The notes beneath the pieces were generated by a model, which saw nothing but the letters and a program-made list of their open reading frames with translations, had not been told where the DNA came from and searched no databases. This document shows positions 1 to 7,437 of a stretch of DNA of 15,985 bases, in pieces. Location: the NCBI GenBank assembly GCA_964615145.1, contig CAZTOP010000065.1, positions 1-15,985 on the forward strand. Reading direction: 5' to 3'. The position numbers were made by a program, and so were the translations under genes. The DNA comes from CAIVPM01 sp964615145. GTDB lineage: Bacteria; Bacteroidota; Bacteroidia; Chitinophagales; Chitinophagaceae. Position 1 is the first letter of the stretch. Every line of letters begins with the position of its first letter.

Positions 1-64
1 AAATCGAAATTATTTTAACCCAAAAACCAACTGTTTTTTACCACATTGCCGATTTGAGTATTAA

Positions 65-1012
65 TTACAAATTACCAACCCTTATTTTTTCTTCTACAAA
101 CTCTTTCCATATTTCTTTAACAACATCTGCAGCAGGCATTATTTGCTTAATCATACTGCTTACCTGCCCAACTTCTAATTCTCCTTCATCAAGTTTACCC
201 TCAAACATTCCTTTTTTGGCTCTGCCTCTTCCAAGTAATTCATTTAATTCTTCGGCACTTGCACCTCTACTTTCTGCGTCTTTTATTTCATCGGCAAAAT
301 GGTTTTTAAGTAATCTTACTGGAACTGTTTTTTTCATACTTAACATTGTATCGCCTTCTTTTGATTGAAGTATAGCTTCTTTAAAGCTTTGATGAGATGA
401 AGCTTCGGGAGTACAAATAAATCTACTGCCAACTTGAACACCATCTGCCCCAAGAACCATTGCTGCAAGCATTTGTTTGCCTGTGGCTATGCCACCTGCT
501 GCAACTAAAGGAATAGAAATAGCATCTCTAACTTGTGGAATTAAAACCATTGTAGTTGTCTCTTCTCTCCCATTATGCCCACCTGCTTCAAAACCCTCAG
601 CAACCACAGCATCGCAACCAGCTGCTTGTGCTTTTACTGCAAATGCACTACTACTAACAACATGTATCACTTTAATACCTTCATCTTGCAAAGTTTTAGT
701 CCAAATTTTGGGATTTCCAGCACTACTAATAACAATGGGTACTTTTTGTTCAATAATGATTTGAATATGCTTATCTATATCGGGATATAATAAAGGTATG
801 TTTACTCCGAAAGGCTTGTGGGTTGCTGCCTTGCATTTTATTATGTGCTCTTTTAAAACATCTGGATACATACTACCACTTCCAATAATTCCTAATCCTC
901 CTGCATTACTAACAGCAGATGCTAAACGCCACCCACTTGCCCAAATCATTCCTGCTTGAATAATTGGATATTGAATATTGAATAGTTTTGTAATACTATT
1001 TTGATATGTCAT
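65..1012 (-). CDS. Nitronate monooxygenase / FabK-like FMN oxidoreductase (NPD family)
   Basis: This is an FMN-dependent TIM-barrel enzyme of the 2-nitropropane dioxygenase family, cytosolic, 315 residues, the usual length. The N-terminus (residues 10-48) carries the family's P-I-I-Q-A-G-M and S-N-A-G-G-L-G-I-I-G signatures. A-E-G-x-E-A-G-G-H-N-G at 138-148 supplies the catalytic histidine, His146. A-A-G-G-I-A-T-G (171-178) and G-A-D-G-V-Q-V-G-S-R-F (188-198) are the phosphate/FMN-binding loops. Members either oxidise alkyl nitronates such as propionate 3-nitronate or act as enoyl-ACP reductase II (FabK). The shared motifs do not separate the two, so I leave the symbol blank. The ATG is the first in frame and lies 15 nt from a TAnnTTTG box. 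It is transcribed divergently from the acetyltransferase gene. Bases 1-64, beyond the stop, show nothing recognisable. Confidence 0.9.
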   Translation of the reverse strand: MTYQNSITKLFNIQYPIIQAGMIWASGWRLASAVSNAGGLGIIGSGSMYPDVLKEHIIKCKAATHKPFGVNIPLLYPDIDKHIQIIIEQKVPIVISSAGNPKIWTKTLQDEGIKVIHVVSSSAFAVKAQAAGCDAVVAEGFEAGGHNGREETTTMVLIPQVRDAISIPLVAAGGIATGKQMLAAMVLGADGVQVGSRFICTPEASSHQSFKEAILQSKEGDTMLSMKKTVPVRLLKNHFADEIKDAESRGASAEELNELLGRGRAKKGMFEGKLDEGELEVGQVSSMIKQIMPAADVVKEIWKEFVEEKIRVGNL

Positions 1013-1026
1013 AAATAATCTTTTAA

Positions 1027-1034
1027 CAAAAATA
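1027..1034 (-). promoter_or_regulatory. Candidate -7 element (TATTTTTG) for the oxidoreductase gene
   Basis: On the minus strand TATTTTTG matches the Bacteroidota -7 consensus TAnnTTTG exactly and ends 15 nt before the ATG, implying a leader of roughly 8-10 nt. No convincing TTTG -33 box is visible at the expected distance. Such boxes occur by chance in AT-rich DNA. Confidence 0.4.
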
Positions 1035-1148
1035 AGGTTGCATTGATTTATAGTGTGTATCGTGAATAATTAATAATTTGTGTTGCTGGGATAACCTTTT
1101 TGTAAAAATAATTTGAAGTTTTGTAACCAGTTTTAAAAATGCTTATTT

Positions 1149-1700
1149 ATGAAAATTAATTTACAACCTAATCATCTTAAAAATGAGTTTATATATTTGG
1201 TACCATTAAAAGAAAATGATTTTGAAATACTATTTTCAATTGCTAACGATCCATTAATTTGGGAACAACACCCGCAAAAAAACAGGTATAAAAAAGAAGT
1301 GTTTATAGATTATTTCGATAGTGCTATAGCATCTAATGGAGCCTTTTTGGTGTATGATGTTTTAACTAACAATCTCATTGGTAGTAGTAGGTTTTACAAC
1401 TATAAAGCTATAAACAAATCTATTTTCATCGGATTTACATTTATCATTAAATCGTATTGGGGCACTCCATATAATCATGCACTAAAAAAATTAATGCTTG
1501 ATTATTCATTTAAATTTGTCAATGATGTTTTTTTTGATATTGGAATTAATAATATTCGTTCACAAAAAGCAATTGAAAAATTAGGTGCTATTAAGATAAA
1601 CAGTGGAAACGTAGAATTTACAGATGATTTACTTATCAAAAACTATTTATATAAAATTTCAAAACTAGATTGGATAAAAGCCAATCAGTTATTTGAATAA
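1149..1700 (+). CDS. GNAT family N-acetyltransferase (RimJ/RimL type)
   Basis: A 183-residue single-domain acetyltransferase of the acetyl-CoA-dependent GNAT fold, closest in pattern to the RimJ/RimL-like group (Acetyltransf_3). The N-terminal strand reads as L-x-P-L-K-E-N-D-F. The central strand I-G-S-S-R-F-Y-N-Y is followed by Y-W-G-T-P-Y-N-H-A-L-K-K-L-M-L, which sits where the acetyl-CoA pyrophosphate loop and following helix belong. I-N-N-I-R-S-Q-K-A-I-E-K-L-G-A is the typical last core helix, where N-x-R-S-x-x-A-I-E-K-L-G is strongly conserved. The acceptor cannot be told from sequence: it may be a protein N-terminus, an amino acid or a small molecule. The gene ends 7 bp from the stop of the convergent amt gene, leaving no room for a separate terminator. 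No Shine-Dalgarno is seen. Confidence 0.88.
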   Translation: MKINLQPNHLKNEFIYLVPLKENDFEILFSIANDPLIWEQHPQKNRYKKEVFIDYFDSAIASNGAFLVYDVLTNNLIGSSRFYNYKAINKSIFIGFTFIIKSYWGTPYNHALKKLMLDYSFKFVNDVFFDIGINNIRSQKAIEKLGAIKINSGNVEFTDDLLIKNYLYKISKLDWIKANQLFE

Positions 1701-1707
1701 TTTAAAC

Positions 1708-3075
1708 TTAATTTATCAGGATTTCCTTTTCACCAACAACTAATGTCCCTTGCGAGTAATTTTCATTATGTTGCGTAGCGTCTAGTCCTTCATCTTCTTC
1801 CTCTTCACTCACTCTGATAGGTAGAATATAGTTAATAAATTTGAATATAAAATATGATACGATAAAGCTATAACTAACAGCTATAAGCATTCCCTTACAT
1901 TGAGTGATAAAAAAACTAACATTTCCATAAAAAAGACCATCTGCTCCTGCACCATTAATTGCTTTTGATGCAAAGACACCTGTCATCAGCATACCAACAA
2001 TTCCACCAACGCCATGACAAGGAAAAACATCTAAAGTATCATCTAAAGTAGTTTTTGATTTTATTTGAACTGCAATATTTGAAACCAATGCTGTAAAAAA
2101 TCCTATAAAAATACTGTGTGGAATACTTACAAATCCTGCACCAGGTGTAATAGCAACTAAGCCTACAACAGCACCAATACAAAAACCAAGTACAGAAGGT
2201 TTTTTGCCTTTTAGCACATCAAAAAACATCCAACTTAAGCCTGCAGCTGCTGCAGCAGTGTTAGTTGTTGCAAATGAGGAAATAGCTATCGTGTTTGCAG
2301 CTAAAGCTGAGCCAGCATTGAAACCAAACCATCCAAACCAAAGCAACCCTGTACCAATAAGAACATAAGGAATATTTGCTGGGGGAATTTCTTTATGCTC
2401 TAGATGCGATTTTCTTCTTTTTAAAACCATTGCACCCGCCAAAGCTGCACAACCAGCAGAAATATGCACAACAGTTCCTCCTGCGAAATCTAAACAACCC
2501 ATTTTAGCTAAAAATCCATTAGGATGCCAACTCCAATGAGCCAATGGTGCATAGACTAAGAGTGTGAATAAAACTATAAATAAAGTATAAGATGCGAATT
2601 TAATTCTTTCAGCAACAGCTCCAACAACCAAGCCTGGAGTAATTATTGCAAACATTAACTGAAATAAAGAAAATAATAATAAGGGAATTGTAGGTGCACC
2701 AACCCAAGGTTTGTTACCAATTACATCTTTAAAAAAGAAATGGGTTGATGGATTGCCGATAATACCATAGATAGAATCACCAAAACAAAGGCTATAACCC
2801 ACAATAACCCATAACACACTTACAACTCCAGCTGCTACAACACTTTTTATCATTGTAGAAAGTACATTTTTTCTATGCACCATTCCTCCATAAAAAAAAG
2901 CTAGACCAGTTGTCATTAAAAAAACAAATGCTGTTGAAATTGCCATCCAAACTACATCGGCTGCATTATAATTATTGTTATCTAAAACTGTTTTTGATTT
3001 TCCAAAAAACAATGATGCTATAGCAATAACAATTAATAAAATAAATGGTACTAATTTGAATTTAAGTTGTTTCAT
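1708..3075 (-). CDS. amtB: Ammonium transporter (Amt/AmtB)
   Basis: A 455-residue inner-membrane ammonium channel of the Amt/Mep/Rh family. A first hydrophobic segment (residues 8-24) may be a cleaved signal, as in E. coli AmtB, followed by about eleven transmembrane helices. Conserved pieces are visible: F-F-Y-G-G-M-V-H-R-K-N (60-70); the substrate-site aspartate in D-F-A-G-G-T-V-V-H (Asp196), with pore histidine His204; W-F-G-W-F-G-F-N-A-G-S (246-256); and the second pore histidine in C-H-G-V-G-G (His354). The cytosolic tail, around 424-448, has the R-V-s-E-E-E-x-x-E-G-L-D pattern that contacts PII proteins in other bacteria. The gene follows glnN on the same strand after 78 bp, matching nitrogen assimilation, but an intrinsic terminator lies between. 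No glnK/PII gene is in the window, although amtB is often paired with one. Confidence 0.96.
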   Translation of the reverse strand: MKQLKFKLVPFILLIVIAIASLFFGKSKTVLDNNNYNAADVVWMAISTAFVFLMTTGLAFFYGGMVHRKNVLSTMIKSVVAAGVVSVLWVIVGYSLCFGDSIYGIIGNPSTHFFFKDVIGNKPWVGAPTIPLLLFSLFQLMFAIITPGLVVGAVAERIKFASYTLFIVLFTLLVYAPLAHWSWHPNGFLAKMGCLDFAGGTVVHISAGCAALAGAMVLKRRKSHLEHKEIPPANIPYVLIGTGLLWFGWFGFNAGSALAANTIAISSFATTNTAAAAAGLSWMFFDVLKGKKPSVLGFCIGAVVGLVAITPGAGFVSIPHSIFIGFFTALVSNIAVQIKSKTTLDDTLDVFPCHGVGGIVGMLMTGVFASKAINGAGADGLFYGNVSFFITQCKGMLIAVSYSFIVSYFIFKFINYILPIRVSEEEEDEGLDATQHNENYSQGTLVVGEKEILIN

Positions 3076-3093
3076 AATTACTCTGCTAGGTTT

Positions 3094-3123
3094 TAAACAA
3101 AAGCCCTCGATTGCTCGAAGGCT
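3094..3123 (-). terminator. Intrinsic terminator downstream of glnN
   Basis: On the minus strand AGCCTTCGA and TCGAGGGCT form a 9-bp stem (one U-G wobble) around a 4-nt loop GCAA, at 3123-3102. It is followed by a U-rich tract TTTTGTTT (to about 3094). On the plus strand the same element has a C-A mismatch and a poorer tail, so its direction fits glnN. Some read-through into amtB is possible, or amtB has its own promoter, which I could not identify. Confidence 0.75.
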
Positions 3124-3153
3124 ATGCTTTATGTTGATTGCTTGCTAAAATAT

Positions 3154-5346
3154 TTATTTCAGGAACAATAGTTCTCGGTATTTAGGCAAAGTCCAATACT
3201 CATCATCTACTAAATTTTCTAATTTATCAACATTATAACGTATTTCATCAAAAAAAGCTTCTTTAACTGAAGTGCAGTAAGCTATTGCCTTTTCTCGTGT
3301 GTCTTCAATGTTGTTAGCCACTTTTCTAGCTTCTACTAAATCGTGACATTTTGTATAAATGATTTGTAAATGACCACTGATTTGTGTAAGAATATCTAAT
3401 TGAATTTTGTAAGATGATTCTGGTAATCCTGCAGCTTTTAATCCATTTACGTTTTCTAATAATTTGTTTTGATATTTTACTGCAGCGGGAATAATATGGT
3501 TTAATGCTAAATCACCCATAATTCTAGCTTCAATTTGTACTTTCTTAATATACTTCTCCAGTTCAATTTCGTGTCTAGCTTCAAGTTCAGAGTGTGTATA
3601 TACTTTGTTTCCTTCATACAATTTGAATGCCTTTTCAGTAATCATTGCATCTAATGCCAATGGTGTAGTTGGCACATTAGGCAAACCACGTCTTTCCGCT
3701 TCTTTATGCCAAGCATCACTGTATCCATCTCCTTCAAACAATACTTTCTTACTTTCAACTATATATTTTTGAATAATTTGGATAATAGCAATTTCTTTTT
3801 TCTCTCCTTTTGCAATTAGTGCATCAACCTCGCTTTTAAACGTTTTTAAAGTTTCTGCCATTGCAACATTTAAAACTGTCATTGGACTACTACAATTTGC
3901 AGATGAGCCCACTGCTCTAAACTCAAATTTGTTTCCAGTAAATGCGAATGGAGAAGTTCGATTTCTATCGGTGTTGTCTAATAAAAGTTCTGGAATGCTT
4001 CTGTGTATATCTAATTTTAAAATAGCTTCATCTTGTTCATCAAATTTATCTCCTACTCTGGTTTCAATATCTTCCAAAACCTTAGCAAGATATTTACCAA
4101 CAAATACAGAAATAATAGCTGGTGGGGCTTCATTGGCACCTAAACGATGATCATTACTAGCACTAGCAATTGAAGCTCTCAACAAATCTGCATAATCGTG
4201 AACAGCTTTAATTGTATTAACAAAAAAAGTTAAGAACATTAAGTTTGTTTTTGGCGTTTTTCCAGGACTTAATAAATTAACTCCAGTATCAGTAGCCATA
4301 CTCCAGTTATTGTGTTTACCACTTCCATTAATGCCAGCAAATGGTTTTTCGTGCATTAATACTTTAAGTTTATGCCTACGTGCCACTCGCTCCATAATAT
4401 CCATCAATAAAGCATTGTGGTCAACCGCTACACTTACTTCCTCAAAAATTGGAGCACACTCAAATTGAGCCGGTGCAACTTCGTTATGACGAGTTCTTAA
4501 AGGAATACCAAGCTTGTAACACTCTGTTTCAAAGTCACGCATAAAAGCATAACTTCTTTCAGGAATTGAACCAAAATAATGGTCTTCGAGTTGTTGGCCT
4601 TTTGCAGGAGAGGCACCAAAAACAGTGCGACCACATTGAACCAAATCTGGACGAGCATTTGCTAATCCTTCATCAATAATAAAATATTCTTGCTCCCAAC
4701 CTAATGTTGCAGTTACTTTAGTTACATTCTTATCAAAGTAATTACAAACATCAACTGCTGCATTATTCATTGCTTCAACAGCTTTTAACAGTGGGGCTTT
4801 ATAATCTAAACTTTCGCCGGTATATGAAATGAATATTGTAGGAATGCAAAGTGTTTTGCCTTGACCAATTTCCATAATAAATGCAGGAGAAGATGGGTCC
4901 CACGCTGTGTAACCACGAGCTTCGAAAGTTGCTCTTAAACCACCACTTGGAAAACTAGATGCATCAGGTTCTTGTTGAATTAATGCTCCTCCGTCAAATT
5001 CTTCAATTGCAGTTCCATCACTTTTGATTGTAAAAAAACTATCATGTTTTTCGGCAGTTGTACCTGTTAATGGTTGAAACCAGTGTGTAAAATGAGTTAC
5101 ACCTTTACTTTCTGCCCAAGCCTTTAGTCCATTTGCTATTTGACTTGCAACAGAACGCTCAATTTTTTTTCCTCCTTTAATACTTGTAACCAAACTTTTA
5201 TATGCTTCATCGCTTAAATATTGGCGTGCTACAGTTTGTGTAAATACATTTTCATTAAAAATTGCAGTAATTTTTGCAGTTCCAGAACCAACTACGTCTT
5301 TGGGTTCAGTTAATAAATCGGCAATAGCTTTAAATCGTAATGACAT
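3154..5346 (-). CDS. glnN: Glutamine synthetase type III (GSIII)
   Basis: Condenses ammonium and glutamate to glutamine with ATP in the cytosol. At 730 residues it has the length of GSIII, far longer than GSI or GSII, and GSIII is the form typical of Bacteroidota. Diagnostic segments in order: the GSIII-specific G-G-L-R-A-T-F-E-A-R-G-Y-T-A-W-D (135-150), L-G-W-E-Q-E-Y-F-I-I-D (215-225) with metal-binding glutamates, R-H-N-E-V-A-P-A-Q-F-E (286-296), G-I-N-G-S-G-K-H-N-N-W-S-M (338-350) near the glutamate/ATP site, N-E-A-P-P-A-I, and N-R-T-S-P-F-A-F-T-G-N-K-F-E-F-R (about 460-478). The long C-terminal extension after that is characteristic of type III. It lies upstream of amtB on the same strand, a sensible ammonium uptake and assimilation pair. 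The upstream 160 bp are extremely A-rich and I found no clean TAnnTTTG box for it. Confidence 0.97.
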   Translation of the reverse strand: MSLRFKAIADLLTEPKDVVGSGTAKITAIFNENVFTQTVARQYLSDEAYKSLVTSIKGGKKIERSVASQIANGLKAWAESKGVTHFTHWFQPLTGTTAEKHDSFFTIKSDGTAIEEFDGGALIQQEPDASSFPSGGLRATFEARGYTAWDPSSPAFIMEIGQGKTLCIPTIFISYTGESLDYKAPLLKAVEAMNNAAVDVCNYFDKNVTKVTATLGWEQEYFIIDEGLANARPDLVQCGRTVFGASPAKGQQLEDHYFGSIPERSYAFMRDFETECYKLGIPLRTRHNEVAPAQFECAPIFEEVSVAVDHNALLMDIMERVARRHKLKVLMHEKPFAGINGSGKHNNWSMATDTGVNLLSPGKTPKTNLMFLTFFVNTIKAVHDYADLLRASIASASNDHRLGANEAPPAIISVFVGKYLAKVLEDIETRVGDKFDEQDEAILKLDIHRSIPELLLDNTDRNRTSPFAFTGNKFEFRAVGSSANCSSPMTVLNVAMAETLKTFKSEVDALIAKGEKKEIAIIQIIQKYIVESKKVLFEGDGYSDAWHKEAERRGLPNVPTTPLALDAMITEKAFKLYEGNKVYTHSELEARHEIELEKYIKKVQIEARIMGDLALNHIIPAAVKYQNKLLENVNGLKAAGLPESSYKIQLDILTQISGHLQIIYTKCHDLVEARKVANNIEDTREKAIAYCTSVKEAFFDEIRYNVDKLENLVDDEYWTLPKYRELLFLK

Positions 5347-5484
5347 AATGTTTTTTTTGCAAAAAAAGAGTTATTCGGCTAAAAAATAAAATTTTCTATA
5401 AAAAATATACATATATAATTTTTAATTATATGATAATATTTTAAAAAACTTCAAAACAAAAAAAATAAAAAAAATATTTTCAAT

Positions 5485-5492
5485 TACTTTTG
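5485..5492 (+). promoter_or_regulatory. Candidate -7 element (TACTTTTG) for the UpxY-like gene
   Basis: TACTTTTG is an exact TAnnTTTG match ending 21 nt before the ATG at 5514, so the predicted leader is about 14-16 nt. The region 19-21 bp upstream is almost pure A and has no TTTG -33 box. Confidence 0.42.
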
Positions 5493-5513
5493 GACACGAA
5501 CTAAAATGATCAT

Positions 5514-6014
5514 ATGCCTGAGAAGAAGTGGTACGTCCTTTACTCTAAACCAAGATGGGAAAAGAAAATTGATGCTGCTTTAATTAGAAAAGGAATTGAA
5601 AGCTGGTGTCCGTTAAGTAAAATTGAAAAACAATGGTCAGATAGAAAAAAAATTATTGAAGAGCCTCTATTTAAATCGTATGTATTTATTAAAATAAACC
5701 AGGCCGATAAAGCCGAGGTATTAACCACACCAGGTGTTTTAAACTTTGTATATTACTTAGGCAAAGCAGCAATTATTAAAGATGAAGAAATAGAGCTAAT
5801 AAAAAGATATTTATCTGATAAAAATGCAAAAATTGAACTGGTATCAACCACAAAATTTAAAGAAAATACAAAAGTAAAAATTTCACAAGGCGTATTTTTA
5901 GACTCATTTGGAACCGTTGTAAAGGAAAGTAATAAAAAAATTTATGTTCAAATAGAAAGTTTAGGGCAAGTAATGATTGTTGAATTTAAATCAAACTATT
6001 TAATTTCAGTATAA
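5514..6014 (+). CDS. UpxY-like NusG-family transcription antiterminator
   Basis: A 166-residue NusG paralog with an N-terminal NGN domain (about residues 4-100) opening with K-K-W-Y-V-L-Y-S-K-P-R-W-E-K-K, the hallmark of the UpxY/RfaH-like branch. P-L-F-K-S-Y-V-F-I-K and T-P-G-V-L-N-F-V-Y-Y continue the NGN core. The C-terminal half (about 118-160) is a KOW domain with V-K-I-S-Q-G-V-F-L-D-S-F-G-T-V. Proteins of this branch bind RNA polymerase and help it read through long operons, in Bacteroides those for capsular polysaccharides. Here it is followed 35 bp later only by a CpsB-like phosphatase and no polysaccharide locus, so its target is probably elsewhere. It is too short and divergent to be the housekeeping NusG, which I would expect in the secE-rplK region. 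Confidence 0.88.
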   Translation: MPEKKWYVLYSKPRWEKKIDAALIRKGIESWCPLSKIEKQWSDRKKIIEEPLFKSYVFIKINQADKAEVLTTPGVLNFVYYLGKAAIIKDEEIELIKRYLSDKNAKIELVSTTKFKENTKVKISQGVFLDSFGTVVKESNKKIYVQIESLGQVMIVEFKSNYLISV

Positions 6015-6049
6015 CTAAACCAATTCATTACAAATTTTATATTGATTTT

Positions 6050-6787
6050 ATGTTTAACCTTTTTGCAAAAAAAAATGACAGCAGTCTTAATCTTTCTTTT
6101 TTAGAAACCGATATGCACTCTCATTTACTACCAGATCTTGATGACGGATTGCAAACAATGGAACAAACTATTGAATTTGTTAAAGAAATGGAGCAACTTG
6201 GTTACAAAAAACTAATATGCACCCCACATATTTTACCAGATGTTCACAATAACTCTCCTGAAACTATACTACCGAGACTAGAAGAAGTAAGAAAAGCATT
6301 AAGAGAAAATAAAATTGATGTGGAAATTGACGCAGCTGCAGAGTACATGGTTGGACTAGAATTTCAAGAATCTATTCAAAGAGGAGACAAATTATTAACG
6401 TTTGGGAAAAATTACATTTTGATAGAAATGTCTTATGCAGCCCCCTCACAAAATATTAATGAAGTAATTTTTGATCTAAAAATCAGAGGATACAAACCTA
6501 TTCTAGCACATCCAGAAAGATACAATTACTACTTAGGCAACAATGACATTTATGAAGAATTTCTTGGAAGAGGCTGTCTTCTACAGCTAAACTTATTGTC
6601 TTTAACAGGTTTTTATGGCAAGCCAGTTCAAAAAGCTGCTGAGCATTTAGTAAAAAATAAACTAATTTCTTTCATTGGCTCCGACATGCACCACTTAGGT
6701 CACTTAAATATGACAAAACAAATTGCCACATCGACAAAGTTCCATAAAATGGTTTTGGATTTAGACCTGAAAAACAAGCTATTATAA
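6050..6787 (+). CDS. CpsB/YwqE-type PHP-domain tyrosine phosphatase
   Basis: A 245-residue metal-dependent phosphoesterase of the PHP fold, the CpsB/YwqE/CapC family. In Gram-positives these remove phosphate from tyrosine kinases that control capsule export, and Bacteroidota homologs sit in exopolysaccharide loci. The metal ligands are all visible: D-M-H-S-H (His23, His25), D-L-D-D-G (around Asp30-32), C-T-P-H (His60), A-A-E-Y-M (Glu98), L-A-H-P-E-R-Y (His154) and G-S-D-M-H-H (Asp212, His214). The H-x-x-P-x-x-D-D-G pattern at 25-33 is the family's signature. It lies 35 bp after the UpxY-like gene on the same strand and is likely co-transcribed. Its stop is only 3 bp from the end of the convergent yggS-like gene. 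The substrate kinase is not in the window. Confidence 0.9.
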   Translation: MFNLFAKKNDSSLNLSFLETDMHSHLLPDLDDGLQTMEQTIEFVKEMEQLGYKKLICTPHILPDVHNNSPETILPRLEEVRKALRENKIDVEIDAAAEYMVGLEFQESIQRGDKLLTFGKNYILIEMSYAAPSQNINEVIFDLKIRGYKPILAHPERYNYYLGNNDIYEEFLGRGCLLQLNLLSLTGFYGKPVQKAAEHLVKNKLISFIGSDMHHLGHLNMTKQIATSTKFHKMVLDLDLKNKLL

Positions 6788-6790
6788 TTA

Positions 6791-7435
6791 TTAGCGTTTT
6801 CCAAAAAGCATACTTCCAATTCTTACCATATTACTACCTTCATCAATAGCAATTTCAAAGTCTTGGCTCATTCCCATTGAAATAACCTTTAATTCAGCGT
6901 ATTTATTTGCAATAGATTTTAATTGTTTAAATTCATCCCTCACTTTCTGCAAATCACTTGAAAAACTAGCCATTCCCATAACTCCAATTATTTCAACGTT
7001 TTTAAAAATACCCTGTTTGTATAAAGTCATTATTTCATCTAACTCAGCTTCAGATAATCCATATTTAGTTTCTTCAGTTGCAATAAATATTTGAATTAAA
7101 CATTTAACACAAATATTATTTATTAAACATTGTTTATCAATTTCTTTTAATAATTTTAAACTATCTACACTTTGAATTAAATATACAAATTTTACAATCT
7201 GCTTTACCTTATTCGTTTGTAAATGTCCAATAAAATGCCATCGAATGTCCTTGTCAATCTTATGCACCTTATCGAGTAGTTCTTGCACATAATTTTCCCC
7301 AAAATCCCTTTGACCGAGGTCATACATCTCCAATATGTCCTCAATTGGTTTTAATTTAGAAACAGCAACCAATTGAACATTATTTTTTACAAATTTTGAA
7401 GACAATTCATTATATATCTTTTTATTACAAGCCAT
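6791..7435 (-). CDS. YggS/PLPBP family pyridoxal phosphate homeostasis protein
   Basis: A 214-residue single-domain alanine-racemase-like barrel that carries PLP but has no known catalytic activity. The family buffers PLP and affects amino acid and keto acid balance. Lys27 in L-V-A-V-S-K-L-K-P is the PLP Schiff-base lysine. F-G-E-N-Y-V-Q-E, W-H-F-I-G-H-L-Q-T-N-K and I-Q-S-V-D-S follow in the expected order. I-S-M-G-M-S-Q-D-F and V-R-I-G-S-M-L-F-G form the C-terminal phosphate-binding region. The central loop reads V-M-G-M-A-S-F where many members have L-M-T/C-I. Length is slightly short of the usual 220-235 but nothing essential is lost. The ATG is 2 bp after the stop of the upstream exported-protein gene, so the two form one transcription unit. 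Confidence 0.93.
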   Translation of the reverse strand: MACNKKIYNELSSKFVKNNVQLVAVSKLKPIEDILEMYDLGQRDFGENYVQELLDKVHKIDKDIRWHFIGHLQTNKVKQIVKFVYLIQSVDSLKLLKEIDKQCLINNICVKCLIQIFIATEETKYGLSEAELDEIMTLYKQGIFKNVEIIGVMGMASFSSDLQKVRDEFKQLKSIANKYAELKVISMGMSQDFEIAIDEGSNMVRIGSMLFGKR

Positions 7436-7437
7436 AC

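Noticed and set aside
54..790. Plus-strand open frames (54-368, 477-764, 575-790) opposite the oxidoreductase
   Set aside because: They are antisense to a gene with clear family motifs and show S/T/L/P-rich composition typical of shadow frames.
1700..1708. Very short convergent gaps (GNAT/amtB 7 bp, cpsB/yggS 3 bp) as a regulatory antisense arrangement
   Set aside because: Close convergent ends are common in compact genomes and nothing else in the sequence points to regulation.
3929..4150. Plus-strand frame inside glnN
   Set aside because: Antisense to conserved GSIII coding sequence; no recognisable protein features.
5347..5484. A-rich tract upstream of glnN as an origin or special element
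   Set aside because: No DnaA boxes, iterons or repeats of defined length; it looks like ordinary AT-rich divergent promoter DNA.
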